A stretch of 35,744 nt of DNA from the NCBI GenBank assembly GCA_937988745.1, contig CALKAR010000086.1, forward strand, positions 1 to 35,744. Direction: 5' to 3'. Under the pieces are notes generated by a model. That model saw only the letters and a list, made by a program, of their open reading frames with translations. It was not told where the DNA came from and did not search any database. Every line of letters starts with the position of its first letter. Position 1 is the stretch's first letter. Position numbers and translations under genes: made by a program. This DNA comes from an uncultured Peptococcaceae bacterium. Its GTDB lineage: Bacteria > Bacillota > Limnochordia > Darwinibacteriales > Darwinibacteriaceae. Below, piece after piece: positions 1 to 8,158 of this stretch.

Positions 1-1326
1 GAATGGCCGCAGATTGGTTGGGTAGCAGCAAGTGTACCCGCTGGTGAGACTGTATCTTCCTTTATCGCTAAGCTAAAGAGCTATAAAGAAGTGCTCATCG
101 CTGAGCCGAACATGCGCTATGAACTGCCTGACCCTACGTTCAAGACAGACCTGCAGCTGATGAGTGAAACCGAATTGCCTGAAGGTGACCTGTATAAGAA
201 ACAGTGGGGTTTGAAGAACATCAAGGCTGAAGAGGCTTGGCAGATTACAACCGGCAGCCCTGATGTGATCGTGGCTATCATTGACACCGGTGTAGACGTC
301 GAGCATCCCGAGTTTGAAGGAAAAGAGTTCGTGGGATCCTTCGATGCTACCGGTGAAGACACACCGCATCTTGACCTCCACGGCCATGGTACCCACGTTG
401 CCGGAATTGCCGCTGACGATGGGCGCACAGGAAAAATGGCGGGTGTAGCCTGGGACAGCCCAATCATGCCTATCCGGGTAATGGACTCTACAATGTCCAT
501 TTTCACCTACTACCTCACCGATGCCATGATCTATCTGGGTGAGTATGCCGAAACTAACCCAGACAAGCGGATCGTCGCTAATATGAGTATCGGTGGACGT
601 GGTTACAGCTACGCCTTCAAAGATGCCATCGACTTCGCCGCTGAACGGGGTGTACTCTTAGTCACCTCTGCTGGAAACGACTACGTTCGGATTATTTCGT
701 ATCCCAGCGCCTACAACGGCGTAGTGACAGTTGCGGCTTCGACACCGCATGATGACAAAGCCGACTTTTCCACCACCGGCTGGTGGAACTCGGTAGCCGC
801 TCCTGGTGTTGGGATTTGGTCTACCGTTACTGACGGTGGGTACGAATCCTGGCAGGGTACCTCAATGGCATCGCCATTCGTAACAGGTGCCGCAGCTCTG
901 CTCTTGGCTGAACATCCGGAGTTGACTACACTCCAGATGAAGAATCAAATTGAGCAGACAGCTCGGGGCAATGGATTTACCGAAGAGTTGGGTTATGGAA
1001 TCATCGACGTTGCAGCAATGATCGGTGATATCAAACCCATGGCTTATGGCAGCCTCAAGGTTACAACAAACATAGATCCTGAGGAAGTAGGCTACGGTGT
1101 GATTACCATTTTCGGTAGTGATGAACTGCTGAGGGCCTACGGCACGACCGGTGCTGATGGCAGCCACACTTTCCATGCCATCATGCCGGGAGACTACACC
1201 GTTACATTGAGTTTCTATAATCCTGTAACAGGTAAATGGGATATTGCCTACGATGAAGTGACGGTTGAGGTTGACAAGAGAGCTACTGTTAGCTTCGAAG
1301 TGAATCTAGAGGCTGATGGAGTCTAA
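1..1326 (+). CDS. Subtilisin-like serine protease (S8 family), 5'-truncated by the window edge
   Basis: Peptidase of the subtilase family, expected to be secreted and to degrade proteins outside the cell. The frame is open from base 1, so the start and any signal peptide lie upstream; the GTG at base 91 is an internal valine. The first ~40 visible residues look like the end of an I9-type propeptide, with a V-x-AEPN motif just before the mature enzyme. Counting from base 1, the triad is Asp95 (IIDTGVD), His129 (HGHGTHVAG) and Ser288 (GTSMASP), with oxyanion Asn226 (SAGND). All key residues are present. After the catalytic domain (~residue 345) comes a beta-sandwich of about 95 residues resembling the carboxypeptidase regulatory-like fold, probably for substrate or surface binding. 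The gene ends at a hairpin terminator. Family call is firm; substrate is unknown. Confidence 0.93.
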   Translation, partial: EWPQIGWVAASVPAGETVSSFIAKLKSYKEVLIAEPNMRYELPDPTFKTDLQLMSETELPEGDLYKKQWGLKNIKAEEAWQITTGSPDVIVAIIDTGVDVEHPEFEGKEFVGSFDATGEDTPHLDLHGHGTHVAGIAADDGRTGKMAGVAWDSPIMPIRVMDSTMSIFTYYLTDAMIYLGEYAETNPDKRIVANMSIGGRGYSYAFKDAIDFAAERGVLLVTSAGNDYVRIISYPSAYNGVVTVAASTPHDDKADFSTTGWWNSVAAPGVGIWSTVTDGGYESWQGTSMASPFVTGAAALLLAEHPELTTLQMKNQIEQTARGNGFTEELGYGIIDVAAMIGDIKPMAYGSLKVTTNIDPEEVGYGVITIFGSDELLRAYGTTGADGSHTFHAIMPGDYTVTLSFYNPVTGKWDIAYDEVTVEVDKRATVSFEVNLEADGV

Positions 1327-1341
1327 GATTTGGGGGTCGGG

Positions 1342-1376
1342 AAAAGCCGCTGCGGATTGTTACCGCGGCGGCTTTT
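1342..1376. terminator. Bidirectional hairpin terminator between protease and degV
   Basis: A 14-bp stem (AAAAGCCGCTGCGG paired with CCGCGGCGGCTTTT, one mismatch) encloses a 7-base loop. It gives a T-run on both strands and lies between two convergent genes, so it can serve both. Confidence 0.8.
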
Positions 1377-1400
1377 CATCGTCATACAAGGAAACATGTC

Positions 1401-2246
1401 TTACAGCTCATCGGCAGCACATGCCGCAATACCCAGCATCCCCTGACCGCCGTGCACCGCCAGGGAGGCGCCCATTTCGGCGATAAACACTTGAGCGCAG
1501 CGCAGCCGCTCTTCGACCTTCTGCTTAAATTCTTCTGCCTTTTCCGGTGCATTGCTGTGCAGCACGGCGATAGTCAGTTTTTCAGTTGGGAAACGCTCTT
1601 CGACAAGGGCAATCATGCGCTGCAGTGCCTGCCCGTAGGACCGTTTTTTGTCCACGGCCTGCACCAGGCCGTCCCTTACACCTAAGATAGGTTTGATAGT
1701 TAACAGTGAGGCGACCATGGCCTGTACCCGGCTCACCTTACCACTGCGGGCTAGGTACTTCAGAGTGGGTACAGCCACAAATACAGTTGTTTTCCTCTTG
1801 ACCCGTTCAATAATTTCCAAAATCTCTTCCCGGCTCTTGCCTCGCAAAGCAGCTCGAGCAGCAGCGAGAGCTGCGAATCCCTGCCCCATGCTGGCTGATT
1901 CCGAATCAACCACAGTGATAGGAATGGGGATGTGTTCCTTTAAAAGCTCAGCTACCTGAACAGTTCCACTCTGTCTTGAAGTGATGTGAATCGAAATAAT
2001 CTCTTTAGCTTTATCAACGAGTCGGTTGTAAATCTCGAGAAAATCCCCTGGTGAAGGTTGAGAAGTGGTGATGTTCTCTTTTTTCTCAAGTTGCGCATAG
2101 AATTCCTCAGGTGTTATATCAAGACCTTCACGGTGGAACTGGTTATCGATCTGAATTCCTACAGGCACGATTTCCAGCTCAACCTCTTTGGCCAACTCCG
2201 GAGGCACACTCGCGGCACTATCAGTTACAATGGCTATGCGCTTCAT
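1401..2246 (-). CDS. DegV family fatty-acid-binding protein
   Basis: 281-residue DegV-family protein, the usual length. The family binds a fatty acid between two domains; in Firmicutes such proteins (FakB) present fatty acids to the kinase FakA for phosphorylation. The N-terminus MKRIAIVTDSAAS is the typical first strand and loop. The TTSQPSPGDF segment (~residues 59-68) and the TSRQSGT segment (~108-114) are the conserved lipid head-group region. A glycine-rich HGGQGMLG motif near the C-terminus is also typical. The ATG at 2246 is preceded by GGTGA at good spacing. It stands alone, divergent from the aminotransferase gene, with no fakA visible here. A paralogue with unknown lipid preference is likely. 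Confidence 0.92.
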   Translation of the reverse strand: MKRIAIVTDSAASVPPELAKEVELEIVPVGIQIDNQFHREGLDITPEEFYAQLEKKENITTSQPSPGDFLEIYNRLVDKAKEIISIHITSRQSGTVQVAELLKEHIPIPITVVDSESASMGQGFAALAAARAALRGKSREEILEIIERVKRKTTVFVAVPTLKYLARSGKVSRVQAMVASLLTIKPILGVRDGLVQAVDKKRSYGQALQRMIALVEERFPTEKLTIAVLHSNAPEKAEEFKQKVEERLRCAQVFIAEMGASLAVHGGQGMLGIAACAADEL

Positions 2247-2442
2247 GCTTTCACCAGCTTTCTAAACAAACTTGCTTCTCATTTGCAATTATTCCCTTTT
2301 AAAGGCACTTATCCTGCATGGACTTGAGTGCTTCTTATGTTTTTTCCGCGAAAAAAAGGAAATCGGTATATCAACCAGAATTATTATATTCACGTTAAAG
2401 AAACAAGTACCCAATAAAAAATTCACAAAGGGGAGTATGCCC

Positions 2443-3504
2443 ATGGAGATCGTCTGGCAGCGGACCACAGCGCCTAAGGCGAAACCTGACCCCGATAAGC
2501 TTGGCTTTGGACGTGTGTTTACAGATCACATGTTTGTCATGGACTATAACCCAGACCAAGGCTGGCACGATCCGCGGATTATTCCTTATGGACCTTTGGA
2601 GCTAGACCCTGCGACTGTCACGCTGCACTATGCTCAGGCAGTTTTTGAAGGTATGAAAGCGTATCGGACTGTCGATGGAAGAATACTGCTGTTCCGTCCT
2701 AGGCTCAATTTAGCTCGCCTCAATCAGAGCTGCGATCGGCTGTGTATTCCGCCAGTAGACACTGAATTTGTGCTCAAAGCCCTGAAACAGCTGCTCCGCA
2801 TTGAGCAGGATTGGATTCCATCAGCCCCTGGCACATCCCTTTACATTCGCCCCTTTATCTTTGCAGCAGACACGATTCTAGGGGTACATCCAGCCTCGAC
2901 TTACAAATTCGTTATTATCCTATCGCCGGTCGGTTCGTATTATCCTGAAGGGGTTAACCCGGTCAGTATTTATGTGGAACCAGAATATGTGCGGGCAGTG
3001 CGAGGAGGGACAGGGCAGGCTAAGGCAGCGGGGAACTATGCTGCTGGATTGAAGGCGCAGAAGGCTGCCAAAGAAGGAGGTCATGCCCAGGTTCTCTGGC
3101 TTGATGCGCTTGAGCGGCGCTACGTAGAAGAAGTGGGTGCTATGAACGTCTTCTTCAGAATCGGCGATGAAGTAATCACTCCAGAACTAGGCGGAACCAT
3201 CCTGCCTGGCATTACACGCCGTTCGGTGCTAGAGCTGCTGCGCAGCTGGGGAGTTCCTGCGGTGGAGCGTAAGATTGCCATTGACGAGATCTTTGAAGCT
3301 CATGCAGCCGGAATTCTTGAGGAAGCTTTCGGAACAGGTACCGCGGCAGTGATTTCGCCCATTGGGCGTCTAGCTTGGCGTCTGCAGGTGATCGATATCA
3401 ACGAGGGTAAAATTGGGGAGCTTTCTCAGAAGCTCTATGATACTCTGACTGGCATTCAAACAGGGCAATTGCCCGATGACTTTGGTTGGACCGAGGAGGT
3501 ATAA
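2443..3504 (+). CDS. ilvE: Branched-chain-amino-acid aminotransferase (fold-type IV PLP enzyme)
   Basis: Transfers amino groups between leucine, isoleucine or valine and 2-oxoglutarate in the cytoplasm, the last step of branched-chain amino acid synthesis or the first of their breakdown. The protein is 353 residues. Its motifs match the larger, eukaryote-like BCAT class: the ALHYAQ-like VFEGMKAYR block (~62-75), an RPRLNLARL block (~85-93), the PLP lysine Lys194 in GTGQAKAAGNY, and the EVGAMNVFF phosphate-binding block. The frame is open further upstream, but the leader there is low-complexity and unlike the family. AAAGGGGAG at 2428-2435 sits 7 bases before the ATG at 2443, which fixes the start; ATG 2437 is too close to it. 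The gene stands alone and ends in a hairpin terminator. Confidence 0.93.
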   Translation: MEIVWQRTTAPKAKPDPDKLGFGRVFTDHMFVMDYNPDQGWHDPRIIPYGPLELDPATVTLHYAQAVFEGMKAYRTVDGRILLFRPRLNLARLNQSCDRLCIPPVDTEFVLKALKQLLRIEQDWIPSAPGTSLYIRPFIFAADTILGVHPASTYKFVIILSPVGSYYPEGVNPVSIYVEPEYVRAVRGGTGQAKAAGNYAAGLKAQKAAKEGGHAQVLWLDALERRYVEEVGAMNVFFRIGDEVITPELGGTILPGITRRSVLELLRSWGVPAVERKIAIDEIFEAHAAGILEEAFGTGTAAVISPIGRLAWRLQVIDINEGKIGELSQKLYDTLTGIQTGQLPDDFGWTEEV

Positions 3505-3509
3505 AAATT

Positions 3510-3549
3510 CCGGGCATCCTTTCCTGCTGTGGGAAGGAGCCCGGTTTTT
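3510..3549. terminator. Bidirectional hairpin terminator between ilvE and nitroreductase gene
   Basis: A stem of CCGGGC...GCCCGG extended by an inner CCTTTCC/GGGAAGG pairing is followed by TTTTT on the plus strand and flanked by AAAAA on the other side. It therefore reads as a terminator for both convergent genes and begins right after each stop codon. Confidence 0.85.
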
Positions 3550-3550
3550 C

Positions 3551-4126
3551 TTATACTTCAGAGACAATCAACTGTTCTAAACTGCGCTTTGGTACATGGT
3601 GTACCTGTTCTGCATCGCGCCAGTAGCGCGTATCCCCGTTTTCCGGCAGCGGTTCAATCTGAACGATTTCCTTCGGTTTCCCGAGAGCAATCACCAATTC
3701 GATATCATGGTTTTCCGGAACGTCTAGAATCTCTCGCATTCTATGCCGCTGAATTGAACCGATGATACAGCCGCCATAGCCCTTTTCTACAGCTCCAATG
3801 AGAATTGTTTGGGCCGCGATGCCCACATCAAACTCGGCATCAGGATTCACTGATACATCGCTTAGAATCACGATGTATCCTGTGGGTCGTTCTCCTTCCT
3901 CAGGCCCTGGCCAGTCTCTCAGAAACCCTGCCCAGCTCAGACATGAAAATACTTCTGCTCGTTTTTCTGGACTGGATACAAGAATGTACCTCAGCGGTTG
4001 CAGATTTGTGGCAGATGGTGTGAGACGGGCCAAACCCACTAAGTACTGCAGGAATTCCGGGGGCAGCGGCTGATCTTCATAAAAACGCCGGTAACTCCGA
4101 CTGCGTTCCACTAACTGCTCAAACAT
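3551..4126 (-). CDS. Nitroreductase family FMN-dependent oxidoreductase
   Basis: 191-residue flavoprotein of the nitroreductase fold, which reduces nitro or quinone compounds with NAD(P)H using FMN. The FMN-phosphate-binding SRSYRRF motif (residues 9-15) is present, as are the PSATNLQPLRYILV segment (~37-50) and the C-terminal GIAAQTILIGAVEKGYGGCIIGS helix-strand block (split here only for reference to its position, ~102-124). It is somewhat short, as for the single-domain subgroup common in anaerobes. Its ATG at 4126 overlaps the 3' end of the serine hydrolase gene by 8 bases, so the two are likely translationally coupled. The natural substrate cannot be told from sequence. Confidence 0.88.
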   Translation of the reverse strand: MFEQLVERSRSYRRFYEDQPLPPEFLQYLVGLARLTPSATNLQPLRYILVSSPEKRAEVFSCLSWAGFLRDWPGPEEGERPTGYIVILSDVSVNPDAEFDVGIAAQTILIGAVEKGYGGCIIGSIQRHRMREILDVPENHDIELVIALGKPKEIVQIEPLPENGDTRYWRDAEQVHHVPKRSLEQLIVSEV

Positions 4127-5567
4127 GCCGATTCCTCCCTCTGCGTCCCTTTACCCTTAATACTTTATTTGGGCCAAAACTGCAGTTCTGCCGAATCTCG
4201 ATCTCTAACTCATTTCCAGTAAATCTTAAGGTAAGAGTTCGGCTGAAAGGCGTCTCTATAAACCGCGCTAAAATTCGCAGCGTGTCAGGACCTTCCCAAG
4301 CGGCGGAGGCCAGACAGAGCCCATCAGGATGGCTCATCTGTTCCACAGTTCTTTCGACACCGCTTCTTAAGTTAAAACTCTGATTTCGGCCCGCGTATCC
4401 CGTGAGCTGGATCTCATCATCTTTTGCTGTAATTTCCAAACTTGTGATTCCTAGCTCACTAGGTTCCAGCTCATAGATCTCTCCATCGATGCGGGCAGCG
4501 GCCTCAGGATCCCATTCACCTGTCAGGCTTGGCAAGCTTAAGCTCTCCAATCGAGTTTTGAGAAGGGCATAATTATCATCATCCTGAGGCAGTTCTTTCT
4601 CAAACGCGGGTAGGAGATGATCCCAGATGCTCTGTAAGATGTTGTGCATCCTTTCTTCGCCCGCGGTGATCGCGACCACCGCATCTTGCTCTGGCAGCAC
4701 GACGCAGAATTGGCCAAACATGCCGTCACCGCGATAACCGCCATGGCGGCACATCCACATCTGGTAGCCGTAGCCCTGTTGCCAGTCTGAATTAGGATCA
4801 TTTTGGTAGTTATCGATCTGTTTGCGCGATGCTTCTGTAATCCATTGTTTTGGCACCAGCTGTTTATTGTGCCAGCGGCCCCGGTTTAAGAAGAGCTGGC
4901 CGAACTTGGCGATATCTTCAGTACGTAGGTTCAGGCCAAAACCACCTGTATTGATTCCTTTCGGGCACTCTTCCCAGGTTGGTTCCACAATTCCTAGGGG
5001 TTCAAACAGGCGGGGCGTGAGGTAATCTATCAGTTTTTCACCAGCAACCGTTTGAAGAATTGCAGAAAGCATGTAAGTAGCAGCAGTGTTGTAGACAAAA
5101 TGAGTTCCCGGATCATATTCTAGAGGGCAGGCGAAAAAGGCCTTTACCCAGTCGCCTTCAGGGTGAGCGAGCACCTTTCCTGTAGGATCCTGGGCATGGC
5201 CTGTAGACATGGTCAGCAGATGTTTGATGCGCAGTTCCCGCAGATGATCATCTATTACACGCGGAATCTGCTTTGGGAAAAAGTCAATCACACGGTCAGA
5301 CACACGGAACAGCCCTTCCTCGACGGCTATTCCAATGGCTGTGGCCGTAAAGCTCTTGCTCAGTGAAAACAAACTGTGCCTGAGGTCTGGACGGTACGGG
5401 TTCCACCAGCCCTCAGCAATTACTTGGCCATGACGCACAAGCATGAAGCTGTGCAGTTCCAGGCCTTTTTTGGCAGTATCATCTAGGAAGTTAAGGACTG
5501 CAGTAGAACTGACTCCCTGGCTTTGGGGAGTACTGCGGGGCAGGCTGCTGATTGGCAAGGCATCCAT
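4119..5567 (-). CDS. Beta-lactamase-family (class C-like) serine hydrolase
   Basis: 482-residue protein of the class C beta-lactamase / penicillin-binding-protein-like esterase family. The active-site motif S-x-x-K is Ser68-Lys71 (SLSK), and the second motif tyrosine is Tyr159 in FVYNTAA. The region GMFGQFCVVLPEQDAVVAITAG (up to 20 residues around ~280-300) is the usual C-terminal strand of the fold. A ~110-residue C-terminal beta-rich extension follows. No signal peptide is visible, so it is probably cytoplasmic. Start: AAGGAG abuts the ATG at 5567 with no spacer, while a TTG three codons in (5558) has a 9-base spacer, so the real start may be the TTG. It sits between a membrane-protein gene and an overlapping nitroreductase gene in a minus-strand operon. 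Substrate unknown; actual beta-lactamase activity is unlikely. Confidence 0.88.
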   Translation of the reverse strand: MDALPISSLPRSTPQSQGVSSTAVLNFLDDTAKKGLELHSFMLVRHGQVIAEGWWNPYRPDLRHSLFSLSKSFTATAIGIAVEEGLFRVSDRVIDFFPKQIPRVIDDHLRELRIKHLLTMSTGHAQDPTGKVLAHPEGDWVKAFFACPLEYDPGTHFVYNTAATYMLSAILQTVAGEKLIDYLTPRLFEPLGIVEPTWEECPKGINTGGFGLNLRTEDIAKFGQLFLNRGRWHNKQLVPKQWITEASRKQIDNYQNDPNSDWQQGYGYQMWMCRHGGYRGDGMFGQFCVVLPEQDAVVAITAGEERMHNILQSIWDHLLPAFEKELPQDDDNYALLKTRLESLSLPSLTGEWDPEAAARIDGEIYELEPSELGITSLEITAKDDEIQLTGYAGRNQSFNLRSGVERTVEQMSHPDGLCLASAAWEGPDTLRILARFIETPFSRTLTLRFTGNELEIEIRQNCSFGPNKVLRVKGRRGRNRHV

Positions 5568-5623
5568 CTCCTTGAAGTTGTTAATAAATAATTCGCCATT
5601 GCCAAACTTTTCCCTCCAAAGGT

Positions 5624-6058
5624 TTACAGCAGCAGGCCCAAGATCAGAATGATCAAGAGTACAGGGATTCCCATGATTGAAAAGGAAATCAGGAGCCGCA
5701 AAAATCCAATTCCCAAACGGAAGAAGATCAAGAGCGGCAGCAGAGGTACGAACAGAATCACGAAGGGTGTTATAGCACCAAAGACGATGAGCCCTACAAT
5801 CAACAGGATAAAGCCCACAACCAAACCTGCGATGAGCCGCGCAATTGGAGAGCTGGGGACGTTTACACGTTCGCCGTTCATGATGAACTCATGATCCCGC
5901 GGCTTCCATTCAGAAGTCAGCAGCCAGATACCTGCGCCCACCAAGAGTAGAGGCCAGATAACAGCCCAGTTCAGCGGTGCAATTACACCTGTATTGCGAA
6001 GCAGCAGGTAGGCACCAAACAGTACGATTACGAGACCGAGAACGCGATCTTCGCGCAT
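5624..6058 (-). CDS. Small membrane protein with LiaI/LiaF-like transmembrane region
   Basis: 144-residue membrane protein. Residues ~6-50 contain two transmembrane segments separated by NTGVIAPLNW, the pattern of the LiaF/DUF5668 N-terminal membrane region, which is associated with envelope-stress sensing. Two or three further hydrophobic segments follow (~70-144). The charged stretch between them (EWKPRDHEFIMNGERVNV) is short. The open frame extends 8 codons upstream, but the ribosome binding site AAAGGAG lies inside that extension, 7 bases before the ATG at 6058, so 6058 is the start. It is first in a three-gene minus-strand run with the serine hydrolase and nitroreductase. Function is not established; the LiaF-type resemblance covers only the membrane region. 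Confidence 0.82.
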   Translation of the reverse strand: MREDRVLGLVIVLFGAYLLLRNTGVIAPLNWAVIWPLLLVGAGIWLLTSEWKPRDHEFIMNGERVNVPSSPIARLIAGLVVGFILLIVGLIVFGAITPFVILFVPLLPLLIFFRLGIGFLRLLISFSIMGIPVLLIILILGLLL

Positions 6059-6091
6059 GGTTTCACTCCTTTCAGATTCCACTTCAATTCT

Positions 6092-6119
6092 ATTCTAACA
6101 GAATTCTGCCGATTTCCAA
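6092..6119 (-). promoter_or_regulatory. Putative sigma-A-type promoter for the minus-strand operon
   Basis: On the minus strand, TTGGAA and TAGAAT are separated by 16 bases, ending 33 bases before the membrane-protein ATG. Each hexamer matches the consensus at four or five of six positions. Confidence 0.45.
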
Positions 6120-6142
6120 TCCCGCCTAGGTCAGAACCGGTC

Positions 6143-6158
6143 TCCGCCTCGAGGCGGA
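6143..6158. repeat. Perfect 16-bp palindrome in a divergent intergenic region
   Basis: TCCGCCTCGAGGCGGA is perfectly self-complementary without a loop. It lies between the divergent membrane-protein and cysteine-desulfurase-family genes, where an operator would be expected. No known regulator site is recognised. Confidence 0.4.
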
Positions 6159-6159
6159 T

Positions 6160-7371
6160 TTGTGGCATTTCGCTTTGATCTACATAGAAATAGATCGTAC
6201 GCAGGGGGGAGGGTTTCTTCTGGGCATTTATCTGGATAATGCGGCCACGTCGTTTCCAAAGCCAGAGGCAGTAACTGAAGAGGTTGCCAGTTTCCTGCGT
6301 ACTTCACGCGGCAGTCTATCGCGTGGTACGCACCGGGCAGCACTGCGGATGGAAGAAATGTTTCTGGAAACCAGGAGTCTTCTAGGCGAGCTGTTTAACG
6401 TGGATCCGGAGCATATCAACCGCATCATCTTCACCAGCGGCGCTACTGAAGCACTCAACACCGCTGTTCGTGGGTTATTGCAGGTTGGCGACCATGTAAT
6501 CACCAGTGGGCTGGAGCACAACGCTCTCTGGCGGCCTTTGAAGATGTTAGAACGTAAGGGAATTATCGAGTTGACGGTCATCCCCTGCCCTGGGGGGAGC
6601 GGTCCCAATCCGATTCTTGTGGCTGATGCTCTGCGGAATAACACGGCCCTCGTCGCCATGGCCCATGCATCCAATGTTACGGGAGGGCTGCTCCCCATTC
6701 CACAAATAGGTCAGATCTGCCGCGAAGCGGGGATTCCCTTCTTGGTTGATGTGGCTCAAACAGCAGGTACGCACCCCATAGATGTGCAGGAGTGGAACAT
6801 CAGTTTACTGGCGTTTACAGGCCACAAAGGACTGTTAGGGCCTCAGGGAACAGGTGGGCTTTACATTGCACCTGAGTTGGAACTGGAGCCCCTGAAGTAC
6901 GGCGGGACCGGAACAGCTTCTCTGCATGATGAGATGCCCTGCTGGCTGCCGGATCGTTTTGAGGCTGGTACGCCTAATGGTCCGGGTATTGCAGGGCTGC
7001 GTGCGGCTGTGGACTTCATTCTAAAAACCGGAGTTGAAAACATCCGCTGTCGTGAAATGCATCTTACTCAGAAGCTTCAAGAGGGTTTGGCTCAAATCCC
7101 AGGCGTGACAGTTTATGGACCACAGGACCCTGCCCAGAAAACCCCGATTGTGAGTTGGAATATTCAGGGAATTGATTCGGAGGAAGTGGCGTTTGTTCTC
7201 GATGAGGTCTACGACATTCAAGTACGGGCAGGCCTCCACTGCGCACCGCAGGCACATCGAAGTTTAGGGACACTTGAGCAGGGAGCAGTTCGCTTTAGCG
7301 TTGGGTACTTCAATACCTTAGATGATATTAATGCAGCCTTAGAGGCTGTGGAAGAAATTGCGTTAGGCTGA
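6160..7371 (+). CDS. Cysteine desulfurase family protein (class V aminotransferase fold)
   Basis: PLP enzyme of the SufS/Csd-like family, expected to take sulfur from cysteine for Fe-S clusters or other sulfur transfer. Numbered from base 6160, the N-terminal GIYLDNAATSFPKP motif starts at residue 22, the PLP lysine is Lys223 (FTGHKG) and the persulfide cysteine is Cys361 (GLHCAP), so both catalytic residues are intact. Relatives normally begin within one residue of the IYLDNAAT block. The only strong ribosome binding site, GGGGGGAGGG (6204-6213), is followed not by ATG/GTG/TTG but by CTG (6220) and ATT (6226). The coordinates given use the most upstream canonical codon (TTG 6160), which has no good binding site. 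No scaffold gene (SufU/IscU) is adjacent. Confidence 0.88.
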   Translation: MWHFALIYIEIDRTQGGGFLLGIYLDNAATSFPKPEAVTEEVASFLRTSRGSLSRGTHRAALRMEEMFLETRSLLGELFNVDPEHINRIIFTSGATEALNTAVRGLLQVGDHVITSGLEHNALWRPLKMLERKGIIELTVIPCPGGSGPNPILVADALRNNTALVAMAHASNVTGGLLPIPQIGQICREAGIPFLVDVAQTAGTHPIDVQEWNISLLAFTGHKGLLGPQGTGGLYIAPELELEPLKYGGTGTASLHDEMPCWLPDRFEAGTPNGPGIAGLRAAVDFILKTGVENIRCREMHLTQKLQEGLAQIPGVTVYGPQDPAQKTPIVSWNIQGIDSEEVAFVLDEVYDIQVRAGLHCAPQAHRSLGTLEQGAVRFSVGYFNTLDDINAALEAVEEIALG

Positions 7372-7384
7372 AGGGGAAGGTGGC

Positions 7385-7582
7385 ATGAGCAAACAATTTT
7401 TTGTGGTTTATGAAGAGGACCGGGCTCAAATCGAGCAGATCTGCCGCAATCACAATGCGGTAGAGGCATTGCGGTTTCTCCAGAACAGAGTCTTGCCCCA
7501 GCTGCGGCGGAAAGGAATAGGCGGATGCCGGGGCAGCAAGGGATTGTCTCCCACAATGATGCAGCGGCCTTGGCGGGGGTAA
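7385..7582 (+). CDS. Small protein of unknown function following the cysteine desulfurase gene
   Basis: 65-residue protein, not recognised. It has an ATG at 7385 with AAGGGGAAGG upstream, begins 13 bases after the preceding gene and ends just before a strong terminator, so it is the second gene of a two-gene unit. The first ~45 residues read as strand-helix (FFVVYEEDR then a helix with an alternating charge pattern); the last 20 are basic, glycine-rich and contain one cysteine (GGCRGS). The C-terminal part may be poorly folded. The position suggests a role with the sulfur enzyme, but nothing in the sequence proves this, and it does not look like the DUF3343 proteins often found beside this enzyme class. 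Confidence 0.6.
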   Translation: MSKQFFVVYEEDRAQIEQICRNHNAVEALRFLQNRVLPQLRRKGIGGCRGSKGLSPTMMQRPWRG

Positions 7583-7591
7583 AAGGAAGTT

Positions 7592-7625
7592 AGAACCACC
7601 AGGTGCTCCTGGTGGTTCTGTTTTT
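7592..7625 (+). terminator. Strong rho-independent terminator
   Basis: A perfect 12-bp stem (AGAACCACCAGG / CCTGGTGGTTCT) with a TGCT loop is followed by GTTTTT. It ends the cysteine desulfurase unit. Confidence 0.93.
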
Positions 7626-7708
7626 GGGCAGGATATTCGGAAATTTCTGTAGAATTACCCACTATATTCGTCATTACCATCGACATATTAAGCCATGAGG
7701 TGACTTCG

Positions 7709-8158
7709 GTGTTCAGCGATCAAGAAGCAAAAGAGTTGATCGAGATTGCTAAGAAACTCAGGACTACCGATTTATTTTTCTTTCCCGATCATGGAACGGA
7801 AAAGAAGTTGGATGTTGATTCTATTGACGGGAAACATAAGTTTATAGTCGATGTCAATCGGAAGGGTCGTATCAGTTTATCGAAATGCACATATCAGAAA
7901 AGATATAGGCAGATACCTCTGATCAGATTGGACATTGAGGGTAGACCTCATACTAATCCGGATGGCTCTGTTATACGGGGACATCATCTTCACATATATC
8001 GAGAGGGATTTGGCGTCAGCTGGGCGTATCCCATTCGCGATGAGGAATTCTCGAATCCTAAGGATTTGATTCTAACGTTGCGTGAATTTCTGGTATACTG
8101 TAATGTAATTAATGCATCCGATCTACCGATTCAAGGAGGAGTCTTCAGTGGAACTTAA
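7709..8158 (+). CDS. DUF6978-like small protein, first gene of a two-gene module
   Basis: 149-residue soluble protein that resembles DUF6978 proteins; the family match is from memory and the function is unknown. Visible features are an N-terminal helix (EAKELIEIAKKL), a beta-rich core with the HKFIVDVNRKGRISLSKCTYQ region, a conserved-looking IPLIRLDIEG segment and an HLHIYREG motif around residues 90-100. The last suggests a barrel-like domain. GAGGTGA at 7697-7703 lies 5 bases before the GTG at 7709, which is preferred over the GTG at 7700 because that one overlaps the binding site. The next gene starts inside this one (11-base overlap), implying tight co-translation. The pair is a self-contained unit bounded by terminators, with a lower-GC look than its neighbours. 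Confidence 0.72.
   Translation: MFSDQEAKELIEIAKKLRTTDLFFFPDHGTEKKLDVDSIDGKHKFIVDVNRKGRISLSKCTYQKRYRQIPLIRLDIEGRPHTNPDGSVIRGHHLHIYREGFGVSWAYPIRDEEFSNPKDLILTLREFLVYCNVINASDLPIQGGVFSGT

Noticed and set aside
2340..2357. T-rich/A-rich inverted repeat around CGCG upstream of ilvE
   Set aside because: It is imperfect at the centre, AT tracts make such repeats common, and no regulator consensus is matched; it is not downstream of any gene, so it is not a terminator.
2272..2442. In-frame N-terminal extension of the branched-chain aminotransferase
   Set aside because: The leader is unlike the family and lies upstream of the ribosome binding site at 2428-2435.
4119..5567. Serine hydrolase as a true class C beta-lactamase
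   Set aside because: No signal peptide, the second motif is Y-N-T rather than Y-x-N, and there is a long non-lactamase C-terminal extension; an esterase- or peptidase-like role is more likely.
8112..8147. ATG at 8112 as the start of the DUF1828-type gene
   Set aside because: The strong AAGGAGGA at 8133-8140 lies after it and points to the GTG at 8148.
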